Shown here: positions 33,579 to 43,467 of the stretch, piece by piece
How positions within the stretch are numbered: the first letter of the stretch is position 1
Layout: each line of letters starts with the position of its first letter
Source: Firmicutes bacterium UBA6806
GTDB taxonomy: Bacteria > Bacillota > Clostridia > Peptostreptococcales > Acidaminobacteraceae
NCBI GenBank assembly: GCA_002452745.1
Contig: DKFC01000043.1
Coordinates: forward strand, 45,209-109,208
Direction of reading: 5' to 3'
Length of the DNA stretch: 64,000 nucleotides
The notes under the pieces: generated by a model
What the model saw: the letters and a program-made list of their open reading frames with translations, nothing else
What the model was told of the DNA's origin: nothing
Databases searched by the model: none
Program-made: the position numbers and the translations under genes

Positions 33579-36500
33579 CTAGGCCATACTCTCAGCTTCC
33601 TTGGTTTCTGTCTTTCCCCTTCTCAGGCGATTAAACTTCGCAACCAAATCATCTGCATAAGTGTACAGTACTGGGATAAACACCAGTGTGAGCATTGTCG
33701 ATAGAAGGAGTCCGCCCACAACAAATTGGGCCATTGGCGCCATTGATTCAGAGCCTTCGCCAAGTCCAATTGCCATTGGCATAAGTCCTAAAACAGTGGT
33801 CAGCGTTGTCATCAAAATTGGTCTTAAGCGAATTGGGCCTGCTGACATAATCGCCTCAGTACGGCTCTGTCCCTGAGAACGTCTTAAATTGATGGCATCC
33901 ACAAGCACGATTGCGTTGTTAACCACAATCCCAGCAAGCATAATCATACCAATCATGGCCGGAACACTGATAGGCGTTCCAAACAGAAGTAAACTGAAAA
34001 GTCCTCCTGACATGGCAAGCGGCACCGAAAACATAATGACAAATGGCTGCATTAACGACTCAAACTGCGACGCTATAATCATGTAGACAAACACAACCGA
34101 TAAGAGCAGTGCCAGCATTAAACTGACAAATGAACTCTGCATCTCCTCTGCTTGACCACCCACATCAAAAGAGTACCCCATAGGCAATTGATAATTTTCG
34201 AGAACTGCCTCAATATCCTTATTGACAGAACCCAAATCCCTACCATAAACATCACCTGTTATATTGACATATCGTTGCTGATCTATACGGGTTATCGTAC
34301 TAGGCCCTTGATCCATAATAACTGTTGCAACTTGGTTAAGTGGTACAGGAACACCTGTTGCACTCATTAAAACCGTATCCATGAGGTTTTCATATTGATT
34401 GTTTTCATCAATTGCACTCTTGATGACAATATTGATTTCCTCATCGTCTATTTTAATTCTCGAAGCAGTAATACCATCAATTCGGCTTTTGATCATACTT
34501 GAAATACTTCTGCTATTCAAACCATATTGAGCGGCCTTTTCACGATCTACAATAACCTGGATTTCAGGAAGCCCTTCTTCCATTGAACTCTTGATTTCCC
34601 TCGTTCCTGGAACCTCTTTAATCGCTTTAGTCAGCTCTTCTGAAATGCCACTCAACACATCCAGATCTTCACCCAGAACTTGAATATCAATCATGCTTCC
34701 GCCCATCATACCGCTTTCAACACTGACTTCAAATTCAGCGCCAGTCACATCTGACAAACTATTTCTAATATCATCTGCAATGCTCTTATCTGAACGCTCT
34801 CGATCCTCTAACGAGACGAGCTTAACAGTCATCATGGCCCGGTTTGAAGAAGACGCTCCCGTTAGAGAACTGGACTGATCTGCCATCCCCACACTTGACT
34901 GAATCGAATCCAAATCCGTGCCGGTAACAGCGATAATTTTTTCCTCAACCCCTTCAACCACAGCCTGAGTTTTATCAAGCGCACTGCCCTCAGGCAATTT
35001 GACGCTGATAGACAGCTGCCCTTGGTCAGTTGCAGGGAAGAATTCCATTCCCACAATGGTTGCCATACCAAGGCTTGATGCAAAAATTAGAACAGTCACC
35101 AAAATAACCAATTTCCGATGGTGCAATGCACCAGCCAATAGCTTTCTATAAAATTTTTCAACCTTTAAAAATAACCCAGCCTTCTTTTCACCTGTTTTAA
35201 GCACTTCTGAATGCGTTGCCAAAAGTTTCGAAGCAAGCATTGGCACGAGGGTTAACGCCACTGCCAAAGAAGCAACCAAGGACATGACAACCGTCAAAGA
35301 GAAATCCCTAAACATAATACTGACAATTCCCTCGACAAATGTCAAAGGTAAGAAGACGACAATTGTCGTAAGGGTCGAGGCCACAATCGCATTTCTGACC
35401 TCTTCTGCACCGTGGATTGATGCCTCCTTGGCCTCCACCCCTTCTGTACGATATCTAAATATATTTTCCAGAACGACGATGGAGTTATCCACAAGCATAC
35501 CGACCCCCAGAGTCAACCCTCCAAGTGTCATCATATTCAAAGTGATATTGTTAAAATAGATCAAAATAAACGTCGCAATAACTGAAATTGGAATTGACAG
35601 CCCTATAACGATTGTTGATCTCACATGTCTTAAGAATAAGAACAGGATAATGACCGCAAGCGATCCACCGAGTAGAGCTGAATTCGCAACGTTGTCAATT
35701 GCCGATTCCACATAAGTTGCCGTATCTAAAAAGATTGACAGTTCTGCTCCCGGCAATTCTGTTTGAAGGTCTGAAATGGCTTTTCTAAGTTCCTGAGCCA
35801 CCTGAACTGTATTGGCATCAGATGATTTTTGAATTGAAATACTGATGGTTCTCTCACCATTCGTGTAAACCTTCTCTGAGGGCTCTTTTTCAAGCAATTG
35901 TACATCTGCAATCTGATCCAGTTGAACTCTGCCGCCAGTTGGCAGTGTAATGTTCAACTGTTTCACATCATCCACGGAGCTAAATTCGCCCATCTGTCTG
36001 ACATTTAAGGTTTGAGTTCCCTTGTCGATATCGCCAAGTGGCACTGTGTAGTTTTCACTTCCTATAACGCCTGCCAGCTGTTCAGCAGACAATCCATATC
36101 CAGCTAGATTTTCTTCAGAAATCTTCACCTGTACTTCACGTTCCAACCCACCGTTTACAGCAACGGATGCGACACCCTCTATCCGTTCAAGTCTCTGCTT
36201 TACAACATCATCGGCAAGTTTTTCAAGTTCGCTGATACTCTTGTTCCCACTGAGCGAAAGCTGCATAATAGGCATTGAATTGATATCCAGTTTCATAACC
36301 ATTGGCTCATCTGCATCTTCTGGCAAATAGCCTTTGACTAAATCCACACTCTCGCGAATATCCATTGCCTTCATGTCCATATCCGTTCCAAAATCAAATT
36401 CCAGAATGGTCATAGCCATTCCATTCATTGCGTTTGTTCGGATACTCTCAAGGCCTTCTAGCGTTGCAAGGCTCTCTTCAATCGGTTTTCCAACCATCTT

Positions 36501-36680
36501 TTCAACTTCTTTTGGCCCTGCTCCATCGAAACGAGTGATAACAAGAGCAATTGGAAATTCTATGTTTGGAAAGAGATCCACTGCCAATCTTGAAAAAGAG
36601 ACAAATCCCATAATAATGACAATCAGAGTTACCATTATAACTGTAATCGGGCGTCTAACTGATAATTTGGTTAAATTCAA
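33579..36680 (-). CDS. RND-family efflux pump, HAE1-type, Firmicute
   Basis: This 1033-residue protein has twelve membrane helices and two large external loops, as in AcrB and SwrC. In helix 4 the proton-relay pair seen as Asp-Asp in AcrB reads Asp-Asn (GMLVDNSIVVLEN), while an acidic residue is kept. Start is TTG at 36680 with GGAGGTG seven bases upstream, inside the end of the adaptor gene. Such pumps export hydrophobic drugs, surfactants or lipids. It forms an operon with the adaptor at 36683 and faces a divergent two-component system. Confidence 0.93.
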   Translation of the reverse strand: MNLTKLSVRRPITVIMVTLIVIIMGFVSFSRLAVDLFPNIEFPIALVITRFDGAGPKEVEKMVGKPIEESLATLEGLESIRTNAMNGMAMTILEFDFGTDMDMKAMDIRESVDLVKGYLPEDADEPMVMKLDINSMPIMQLSLSGNKSISELEKLADDVVKQRLERIEGVASVAVNGGLEREVQVKISEENLAGYGLSAEQLAGVIGSENYTVPLGDIDKGTQTLNVRQMGEFSSVDDVKQLNITLPTGGRVQLDQIADVQLLEKEPSEKVYTNGERTISISIQKSSDANTVQVAQELRKAISDLQTELPGAELSIFLDTATYVESAIDNVANSALLGGSLAVIILFLFLRHVRSTIVIGLSIPISVIATFILIYFNNITLNMMTLGGLTLGVGMLVDNSIVVLENIFRYRTEGVEAKEASIHGAEEVRNAIVASTLTTIVVFLPLTFVEGIVSIMFRDFSLTVVMSLVASLAVALTLVPMLASKLLATHSEVLKTGEKKAGLFLKVEKFYRKLLAGALHHRKLVILVTVLIFASSLGMATIVGMEFFPATDQGQLSISVKLPEGSALDKTQAVVEGVEEKIIAVTGTDLDSIQSSVGMADQSSSLTGASSSNRAMMTVKLVSLEDRERSDKSIADDIRNSLSDVTGAEFEVSVESGMMGGSMIDIQVLGEDLDVLSGISEELTKAIKEVPGTREIKSSMEEGLPEIQVIVDREKAAQYGLNSRSISSMIKSRIDGITASRIKIDDEEINIVIKSAIDENNQYENLMDTVLMSATGVPVPLNQVATVIMDQGPSTITRIDQQRYVNITGDVYGRDLGSVNKDIEAVLENYQLPMGYSFDVGGQAEEMQSSFVSLMLALLLSVVFVYMIIASQFESLMQPFVIMFSVPLAMSGGLFSLLLFGTPISVPAMIGMIMLAGIVVNNAIVLVDAINLRRSQGQSRTEAIMSAGPIRLRPILMTTLTTVLGLMPMAIGLGEGSESMAPMAQFVVGGLLLSTMLTLVFIPVLYTYADDLVAKFNRLRRGKTETKEAESMA

Positions 36681-36682
36681 GA

Positions 36683-37819
36683 CTACTCACCTCCATTGAT
36701 ATTTAAAGGCGTTCCCGATTCTAAAAACTGCTGTCCTTCTGTGATTAGGCTATCTCCTTCTGAGAGGCCCTCCAGTATGACCACTGAATTACCATTATCA
36801 AATCCAGTCACAACAATCTTCTCTTGAGCGATTCCGTCCACATTGACAAATACAATCTGTCTATCCGGTCTCTGGAGCACTGTATCAGACGGTACAATAA
36901 TTGTCTGATCTGCCTCGGAAACCATCACATCAATCTTAGCAAACATGCCTGGTTTTAACTTGTGATCTTCATTTTCAAATAAGACCCTCACTGGGAAAAG
37001 TCTTGTGTTTGCATCTGCTGCAGGGCTGACCCACTCAATCGTTGCCACGATATTTTCAGAAGAAACAGCAGGTACTTGTGCGTTCAGTGTCATCCCACTT
37101 TCCATATCATTTACAATGTTTTCAGAAACCTGAATATCGACATAAACCTGATCCATGTTGACAACATCTGCAATACGCTGACCTGCACCTATAGTCTGAC
37201 CTGCTTCTACATTGACCATGGTGACAATCCCAGCGATGGAAGACTTGAGATCTGCATCACTGTACTGATCTGCTGCTTGATCCATCCCTATTTTAGTCTG
37301 TGCCACTTGCGCCTTAGCGGCTTCTACCCCTGCCGAACTGGCTGCTTTTTCCGCCTGTTCAAAATCGGCAGTTGAAATAGCCGAACCACTCTCACTATTG
37401 TATAGTGCCTTGATTCTCTCGAAATTCTTAACCGCTAGTTCATGTTGATCTGTAACAGATGAAAGCTGCATAGACGCTGCGTCATAGGCGAGTTTTGCAT
37501 TTTCAGACGCACGTCTCACATCCTTTTTATCCAGCGTATAAATAAGTTGATCTTTCCCTACACTGTCTCCAACTTTCACATTTACTTCTAAAATTTCCCC
37601 TGGTACTTTGCTCGTCAAAGACACTGTGTTAATTGCCGATAAAGCACCATTAAAGGACACATTTCTGTTGATATCTCCTTTTTCAACAGTTATGGTCTTG
37701 ACATTTTGTGCTTTTATCACCGGCGTTTCATCGACGACTCCGGCTTCTGAATTGCCGCATCCTGAAATCGTTAACATCAATACGGCAATTAGAGTCAAAA
37801 TTGCGAGTTGCTTCTTCAT
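36683..37819 (-). CDS. RND efflux adaptor lipoprotein
   Basis: This 378-residue membrane-fusion protein has a signal peptide and lipobox ISGC (Cys21), lipoyl and alpha-hairpin regions (about 90-190), beta-barrel and membrane-proximal domains. It ends two bases before the pump's TTG start and so is its partner. GGAGG precedes the start ATG. In Gram-positive bacteria these adaptors act on the outer side of the cytoplasmic membrane. Confidence 0.92.
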   Translation of the reverse strand: MKKQLAILTLIAVLMLTISGCGNSEAGVVDETPVIKAQNVKTITVEKGDINRNVSFNGALSAINTVSLTSKVPGEILEVNVKVGDSVGKDQLIYTLDKKDVRRASENAKLAYDAASMQLSSVTDQHELAVKNFERIKALYNSESGSAISTADFEQAEKAASSAGVEAAKAQVAQTKIGMDQAADQYSDADLKSSIAGIVTMVNVEAGQTIGAGQRIADVVNMDQVYVDIQVSENIVNDMESGMTLNAQVPAVSSENIVATIEWVSPAADANTRLFPVRVLFENEDHKLKPGMFAKIDVMVSEADQTIIVPSDTVLQRPDRQIVFVNVDGIAQEKIVVTGFDNGNSVVILEGLSEGDSLITEGQQFLESGTPLNINGGE

Positions 37820-37995
37820 ATTCCCTCCATTTGTATAAAAATTAAAATATTAAGTCACCCTCAATGATATAATAATAACTTAAAGAGAGCTTTATCCATT
37901 TCTTAATAATTCTTAATTCTGTTACAAACAATACAAATAGAGTCCCTAAAATGGTAAAGTAATGGTAATAAATATAGTAGAAGGCGGAAATGACT

Positions 37996-38700
37996 ATGTC
38001 AGGTGAATTGATTCATATAATAGAAGATGAGAGAGAAATTGCAGAGCTTATTAGAGATTACCTTGAAGATGAAGGATTTAAAGTTCTGATTTCCAACAAT
38101 GGTTTGACCGGACTAGATCAGAGCAAGAACACCTCCCCAGATTTGATTATATTAGATCTTATGCTGCCGGGGATGGATGGATTTGAAGTCTGCCGTTCTA
38201 TTCGCACCTCAAAAGATATTCCCATAATCATCTTGAGCTCAAGGACATCTGATATGGACAAGGTCCTAGCGCTTGGCATTGGCGCGGATGACTATCTAAC
38301 CAAACCCTTTAGTTTGCTTGAATTGGTCGCTAGAGTGAAGGCGCTGATAAGACGGTCTAAAAACAGCCACATGCCTTCTAAACAGACCACAGTTATTTTT
38401 GAAGATATTAAAATAGACTTTGATGCTCATAGCGTCTACAAAAAGGACGCCCCCATTTTTTTGACCAACAAGGAGTTCGAACTCCTCAAATTATTGGCCC
38501 AAAATCCTGGAAGGGCACTTACAAAAGAACAAATTATCGAAACCGTCTGGGGCAATAATTTTTATGGAGACGAAAACACCATTCCAGTCCACATTCGAAA
38601 GCTCAGAGAAAAAATAGAAAAAGACCCTTCACAGCCTATGTTGATTCAAACCGTCTGGGGAATTGGCTATCGCTTTACAGGGGGAAAATCGTATGAATAA
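37996..38700 (+). CDS. OmpR-family response regulator facing the RND operon
   Basis: This 234-residue regulator has a receiver domain with phospho-acceptor Asp54 (ILDLMLPGM), a switch Lys in LTKPFSL and a winged helix ending in QTVWGIGYRF. ATG 37996 is preferred because AAGGCGG is correctly spaced; ATG 37990 lies too close. It overlaps the kinase gene and diverges from the RND operon, so it probably controls the pump. Confidence 0.92.
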   Translation: MSGELIHIIEDEREIAELIRDYLEDEGFKVLISNNGLTGLDQSKNTSPDLIILDLMLPGMDGFEVCRSIRTSKDIPIIILSSRTSDMDKVLALGIGADDYLTKPFSLLELVARVKALIRRSKNSHMPSKQTTVIFEDIKIDFDAHSVYKKDAPIFLTNKEFELLKLLAQNPGRALTKEQIIETVWGNNFYGDENTIPVHIRKLREKIEKDPSQPMLIQTVWGIGYRFTGGKSYE

Positions 38701-40138
38701 ACTACTTTATAGAGTTTTCACATACATGTTGTTTGCCATTTTTATATCATTGATACTGGTCAGCTCTATCGAGATGCAGCTTCTCGACAACGGCAAGTTT
38801 TTAGAGCGTGAACTGATTGCTCCAAAGGAACTCAGCGTCTTCTACAACTTCATCAACGACTATGTCAATTTGAGGGGATATGTAGAAGGGCATACCTTAT
38901 CTGAACTTATGACTACCTCTGTCAATGAAATAGATAAAACCTATCAGTTAAACGATATTGTGGCCATTTACAGCTCAGATGGAAAATGGCTTCCCGATTC
39001 AGATATGAGCATTGACCTCACCAATGCCAAAAAGTATTATGAAATCAACAATAATCCGATTCTCAGAATTCTTCTGCCAAATCAGCTTCCAAAGGACTAT
39101 TATCTATCACAGGCCAAAACACTTGATAGAAAAGAGGTCTTTGTGGTGACTTCCTATGGCAATTTTGGATACGAAACCCTCAATAAATGCATTGCCATTA
39201 TCTACAAAATGCGATTTTTCACTATCATTTTAGCGCTTCTCATAACGTTTGTTCCAGTTGCCATAAGCCTTGCCGTCAGTTATTTGATTCCACTCAAAAG
39301 ACTTAGGCGCGCTGCCGACACCATCGCTGTGGGAGATTTAAATTTCAACATTCGGACTCAGGGACTAGATGAGATAAAAGAACTCGGAAAGTCGTTTGAA
39401 TACATGAGACGTGAGCTTGAAGAAAGCCGCAAAAGAGAACAGTATTTAAAAGAAAGTCATCAACAGTTAATTGCCAATATGTCTCATGATTTGAAAACGC
39501 CCATCACCTCAGTAAAGGGATATGTGGAGGCGTTGCTTGATGGAAAGGGCAATAATCCTGAGAGAATGGAGAAGTACTTGAAGACCATCCAATCCAAAAC
39601 GATTTATCTAAATGCCATGATAAACGATCTCTTCCTCTTCTCACAATTGGACCTTGGAGAATACACCTTGGAAAAAAAACTATGGGACAGTGCTGAATTT
39701 ATCAAAATTCTCATGGAACCCATACAACTTTGGGTAGAAGACGCCGGTTGGCATTTTGAAATACGGACGCCAATTCCCAAAGCACCGCTCTATATAGACA
39801 TGATGAGAATTTCACAGGTTATGGAGAACATCGTGCAAAACAGTCTCAAATATGCTACTATGCCTGGAAATTTAACCGTCGAATGCGCCATCACCAACCA
39901 TTATTTTTGTGTCAGTATGAGCGACACGGGCATTGGCATCAGCCAAGATGCACTGCCCTATGTGTTTGAGCCTTTTTACAGAGAGGACGATAGCCGTTCT
40001 CAAAAGATGGGTGGGTCAGGTCTAGGACTTGCCATTTGCAAGAAAATAGTGGAACTTCACGGCGGACAAGTAAAAGCGGAAAGTGAGCTCGGGAAGGGTA
40101 CGAAAATAACCCTTTACTTTCCGCTTGGGCACTACTAA
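38693..40138 (+). CDS. Sensor histidine kinase partner of the RND-linked regulator
   Basis: This 481-residue kinase has TM1 (about 8-28), an extracytoplasmic sensor (29-170), TM2 (about 178-200) and HAMP. HisKA carries the His in NMSHDLKTPITS, and the HATPase domain has the GSGLGLAIC box. ATG 38693 overlaps the regulator's stop (ATGAATAA), giving tight coupling. It converges with the GNAT gene so closely that the two stop codons overlap. Confidence 0.93.
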   Translation: MNKLLYRVFTYMLFAIFISLILVSSIEMQLLDNGKFLERELIAPKELSVFYNFINDYVNLRGYVEGHTLSELMTTSVNEIDKTYQLNDIVAIYSSDGKWLPDSDMSIDLTNAKKYYEINNNPILRILLPNQLPKDYYLSQAKTLDRKEVFVVTSYGNFGYETLNKCIAIIYKMRFFTIILALLITFVPVAISLAVSYLIPLKRLRRAADTIAVGDLNFNIRTQGLDEIKELGKSFEYMRRELEESRKREQYLKESHQQLIANMSHDLKTPITSVKGYVEALLDGKGNNPERMEKYLKTIQSKTIYLNAMINDLFLFSQLDLGEYTLEKKLWDSAEFIKILMEPIQLWVEDAGWHFEIRTPIPKAPLYIDMMRISQVMENIVQNSLKYATMPGNLTVECAITNHYFCVSMSDTGIGISQDALPYVFEPFYREDDSRSQKMGGSGLGLAICKKIVELHGGQVKAESELGKGTKITLYFPLGHY

Positions 40139-41118
40139 TTTTCAGATTTAAAATAATCCATCGTCGAAGTCTGCTTAAATCCAGCCGACTGATAGAGTCT
40201 GAGGGCATTCTCGTTCTTGGCTTCCACTTGAAGCAGAATTGAGCTTGCCCCTTTTTCAATTAAACAATCAACTGATTTCATCAAAATAGCCCGTCCATAT
40301 CCGAGGCCTCTATACTTAGTTAGGACGCCCAACCCGTAGATGCCCCCCTCTTCTGAAAACAACTGAATCTGGGTCTTACCCACGGATTCACCATCCTTTT
40401 CAACCATGAGAATAGTCATCCCCTCTTCTTGAGCTTTCTCTGGAAGCAGGTATTCATCATTATCTTCGGCTTCCAAATCAAGTTCAAATTCCTCCTTGAA
40501 AAAGATACGATTTTGTCTTGCTATCTCTTTTGCGTCTGCATTATTTGCCGTTCTATATGAAAGACTCTCTGACCCGTTTTTGAGAAACGCCCTTGCCTTG
40601 TCAAATGCGTCAAAATCCAAATACATCTCATATTCTGTATGCTTGTAAGCCGCGCCTATTTTCTGAATCATCATCTGTCCATATTTTGACTGCCGATCGC
40701 AGAGCAAAAGCATGGATTTATACGCACTTTGCGCATACCATGTATTTAAGCATGCGTATAGAGTCTTAAATATGCCTCTGTTTCTATACTCTGGATGAAC
40801 CAGGCCATTCACTTCCAGTTGATCTGGAACGCCGCCAAAATCACAAGCGCCTATGTACCCCAAAAGTGTCCCTCCCTCGTAGAATAAGTACTCATAAAGT
40901 TTAAGCTGCCCCACATCTCCCATTGCCTTTTCAAAGTCAGCACCTAAATCATCCAATTCAATCACCGTTTGCACTGACTCTGGTTTAATTTGGCTGTGTT
41001 TAAACTCTATCTCCAGTTTAAAACTAACAGGTTCGAATTCTTGGCAAACACTTTGAAGTTTGTTGATATCATCACATTCTCGCTGATCTAAAAACGCCTT
41101 TAAAATAATCTTTGACAT
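40135..41118 (-). CDS. GNAT acetyltransferase with two GNAT-like halves
   Basis: This 327-residue protein has a first GNAT-like region (about 60-160, with the NGLVHPEYRNRGIFKTL acyl-CoA motif) and a second (about 195-320, with the TKYRGLGYGRAIL motif). Double-domain GNATs acetylate aminoglycosides, spermidine, mycothiol precursors or protein termini; the substrate is unknown. ATG 41118 is used because GGGAGG lies just upstream, versus a TTG at 41130 within that site. Confidence 0.82.
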   Translation of the reverse strand: MSKIILKAFLDQRECDDINKLQSVCQEFEPVSFKLEIEFKHSQIKPESVQTVIELDDLGADFEKAMGDVGQLKLYEYLFYEGGTLLGYIGACDFGGVPDQLEVNGLVHPEYRNRGIFKTLYACLNTWYAQSAYKSMLLLCDRQSKYGQMMIQKIGAAYKHTEYEMYLDFDAFDKARAFLKNGSESLSYRTANNADAKEIARQNRIFFKEEFELDLEAEDNDEYLLPEKAQEEGMTILMVEKDGESVGKTQIQLFSEEGGIYGLGVLTKYRGLGYGRAILMKSVDCLIEKGASSILLQVEAKNENALRLYQSAGFKQTSTMDYFKSEN

Positions 41119-41199
41119 ATGTCCTCCCAAATATCAGTCATATATGTATGTCTTATTCCCGTTACGTTGCATCCCCCCTATTATAGCTTAAATTATATC

Positions 41200-41255
41200 A
41201 CGAAAAAATCCCCTACTCTGCACTTAATTTAAATTAAGATGCTTTCGTAGGGGAT
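41200..41255 (-). terminator. Terminator of the chemoreceptor gene
   Basis: ATCCCCTAC and GTAGGGGAT pair around a loop containing the palindrome CTTAATTTAAATTAAG, followed by TTTTTT on the minus strand. Confidence 0.8.
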
Positions 41256-41279
41256 ACGCCTAGCACATATTCCTCAGCA

Positions 41280-43364
41280 TTAGATTTTAAATCGTTTAAC
41301 TGTCCTGTAAAGATCATCTGTCATCTTCTTGAGGTTTTCACCGTAATCATTCAGCACCTCTATGCTGTTTCTCTGTTCGAACATCGCTGAAGTTGCTTCC
41401 TCAGTACTGGCTGTCGTCTCCTCTGATACCGCTGAAATATTTGTAATGGCATCGACAATTTCATCTTTGCTCCGCTCTATAACGGAGGCACTCTTACCAA
41501 CTTGTAGAATTTCCTCAGTGACGGATTCCACAGAATGGTTGATTTCATGGAATAAACTGATTGAGCGCTTGATGATTTCAAATTGTTCTTCCTGTGCTTT
41601 TTCCACCAGTTCTGCACCTTCAACGGCAGTTCCAGCCCTCTGAGTAACTTCCGTAATAACCCGCTTGATTTCCGTTGTCGCAGAGCCAGTCTGTTCTGCC
41701 AGCTTTCTAATTTCCTCGGCAACAACAGCGAATCCCTTTCCAGCTTCTCCTGCTCTTGCCGCTTCTATTGAAGCATTGAGAGCCAACAGATTTGTCTGTG
41801 CCGCCACATCATCAATTAGAGCTGTTATTCTGTGAATACTTCCAACTGCCTCATCCACTTCGTGTACCATCACTGCAATATCCCTCGAACGCTCTTTAGT
41901 TGTCACTGTCTTTTCATCCAAATCATTTAAGATATCGACACCCTCTCTTGCAATTCCCTGTGTCTTATCAGACGTTTGCATAACAGAATCGATTTTCGAT
42001 GACGTGTCATTTATCATCTCACCAAGCACCACTGTCTTTTGGACAATTCCCTCTATATCTTCAGATTGTTTGACATTTGCATCTGCTATCTGACTCACGA
42101 TGGTCGTGACATCCTGTACCGAAATCGCACTTTGACCCGATATTTGTGCCATTTTGTCTGCACTCTCTTCAACCAATTTTGTTGAATTCTGCACTTGTCC
42201 TAACAAATCTTTAACTTCTTTTACCATCTCATCAAAGTTCACAGCTAAATCACCAAACTCATCTGTTGTTCCTAGGTGGCAGGTTTCTGTTAAATCTCCT
42301 TTTGCCACCTGAGACATGATCGTTTGAAGGCGCCTAATTGGTTTCTTGATGCTTCCTCTTATCAAAACAATCACGGCAGTTATCACTAATAATGCCACTA
42401 ATATAATCAAAAGATTGACTCTTAAGTTTTGTTTATACGCCGCGTATATAATTGATTCAGGGATAAAGTGAACCAAGTTCCATCTGACACCGTCACTTAA
42501 AAAACGAATTTCAGATGTCACGGTTAAATATCGGCCTTCAAAATCTGTTGCGGAAAAATCTTGGAATTTAGTTGCCTTTATATCCACATCAAATGGCAAC
42601 TTCTGATTGACAAGTGACGCATCAAAGGTCGCGCCAATGACAGTACCCTCATCAGTCACCATGGCGGTTTCCATGCCCTCCATTCCAGATTTTGCACTTG
42701 CTTCAAGCTGAGACTGAACATCGCCCAAAGCCACATCGGCCGTTACAACACCCACCGTTTGTCCATTTCTCTTAATTGGATATGAAACGGTGAACATCAA
42801 AATTTCCTGCCCATTTACAGGATAGAGATAGGGCGCTGTAATAATGGGTTTTCCCGTTTCCATCGGCACGATAAACCAATCGCCATCACCTGGAACATCA
42901 TAGCCAACCAAAGGCTCTACAAAGGGTTTCCCTGCCTCTGTAAGGGTTACATAGGGCAAGAAACGTCCATTTTTATCAGATCCCATTGCCCCGTTGTTTA
43001 TGTACTCACTATCTTGATTGTCAAATGCATTTGGCAAGAATCCAATTCCATGTCCTACAATACGTGGATTTTCAGCGAGGCTATTTTTAAGCATCTCAAT
43101 TGCACTTTTTCGACTTATCTCCCCGTCTTCAGTCAAAAGCGACAGGGTATCCGATGCATTCTTGACAATAAACTCAATCTGCTCCATACTGTCCGAAAAT
43201 TGCTCCGCCTCATAGCCAGACTGATTTTCAGCTTTTAAAGTTGCTTCAATTAAATCTGACTCCCTCATATTGAATATAAAATTGGCCTGTAAAATTAAAT
43301 TAATACCGACAATAAAAACAGCCAAAAGGATAATTTTATTTAATAATTTCATGTTTTTAAACAT
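41280..43364 (-). CDS. Methyl-accepting chemotaxis protein with dCache sensor
   Basis: This 694-residue receptor has TM1 (about 10-30), a double-Cache extracytoplasmic domain (about 35-300), TM2 (about 303-325), HAMP (about 326-380) and a full methyl-accepting signalling domain with hairpin tip around EEIRKLAEQTGSAT. dCache domains often bind amino acids or amines. Its position just downstream of the eut operon makes ethanolamine or related amines possible ligands, but a terminator separates the two. ATG 43364 follows GAGGGGG; a TTG at 43379 is less likely. Confidence 0.92.
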   Translation of the reverse strand: MFKNMKLLNKIILLAVFIVGINLILQANFIFNMRESDLIEATLKAENQSGYEAEQFSDSMEQIEFIVKNASDTLSLLTEDGEISRKSAIEMLKNSLAENPRIVGHGIGFLPNAFDNQDSEYINNGAMGSDKNGRFLPYVTLTEAGKPFVEPLVGYDVPGDGDWFIVPMETGKPIITAPYLYPVNGQEILMFTVSYPIKRNGQTVGVVTADVALGDVQSQLEASAKSGMEGMETAMVTDEGTVIGATFDASLVNQKLPFDVDIKATKFQDFSATDFEGRYLTVTSEIRFLSDGVRWNLVHFIPESIIYAAYKQNLRVNLLIILVALLVITAVIVLIRGSIKKPIRRLQTIMSQVAKGDLTETCHLGTTDEFGDLAVNFDEMVKEVKDLLGQVQNSTKLVEESADKMAQISGQSAISVQDVTTIVSQIADANVKQSEDIEGIVQKTVVLGEMINDTSSKIDSVMQTSDKTQGIAREGVDILNDLDEKTVTTKERSRDIAVMVHEVDEAVGSIHRITALIDDVAAQTNLLALNASIEAARAGEAGKGFAVVAEEIRKLAEQTGSATTEIKRVITEVTQRAGTAVEGAELVEKAQEEQFEIIKRSISLFHEINHSVESVTEEILQVGKSASVIERSKDEIVDAITNISAVSEETTASTEEATSAMFEQRNSIEVLNDYGENLKKMTDDLYRTVKRFKI

Positions 43365-43426
43365 ATGCTTCCCCCTCAAAATTAATGCTTTAAAGCCTTA
43401 ACCAGCCAAATGAGTTAACGGCCTAA

Positions 43427-43458
43427 AAGGGAGGTCGATATAAACTCGACGCTCCCTT
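43427..43458 (-). terminator. Terminator of the eut operon
   Basis: AAGGGAGCGTCGA pairs with TCGACCTCCCTT on the minus strand and is followed by TTTT, 10 bases after the eutG stop. Confidence 0.8.
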
Positions 43459-43467
43459 CTTCTATTA

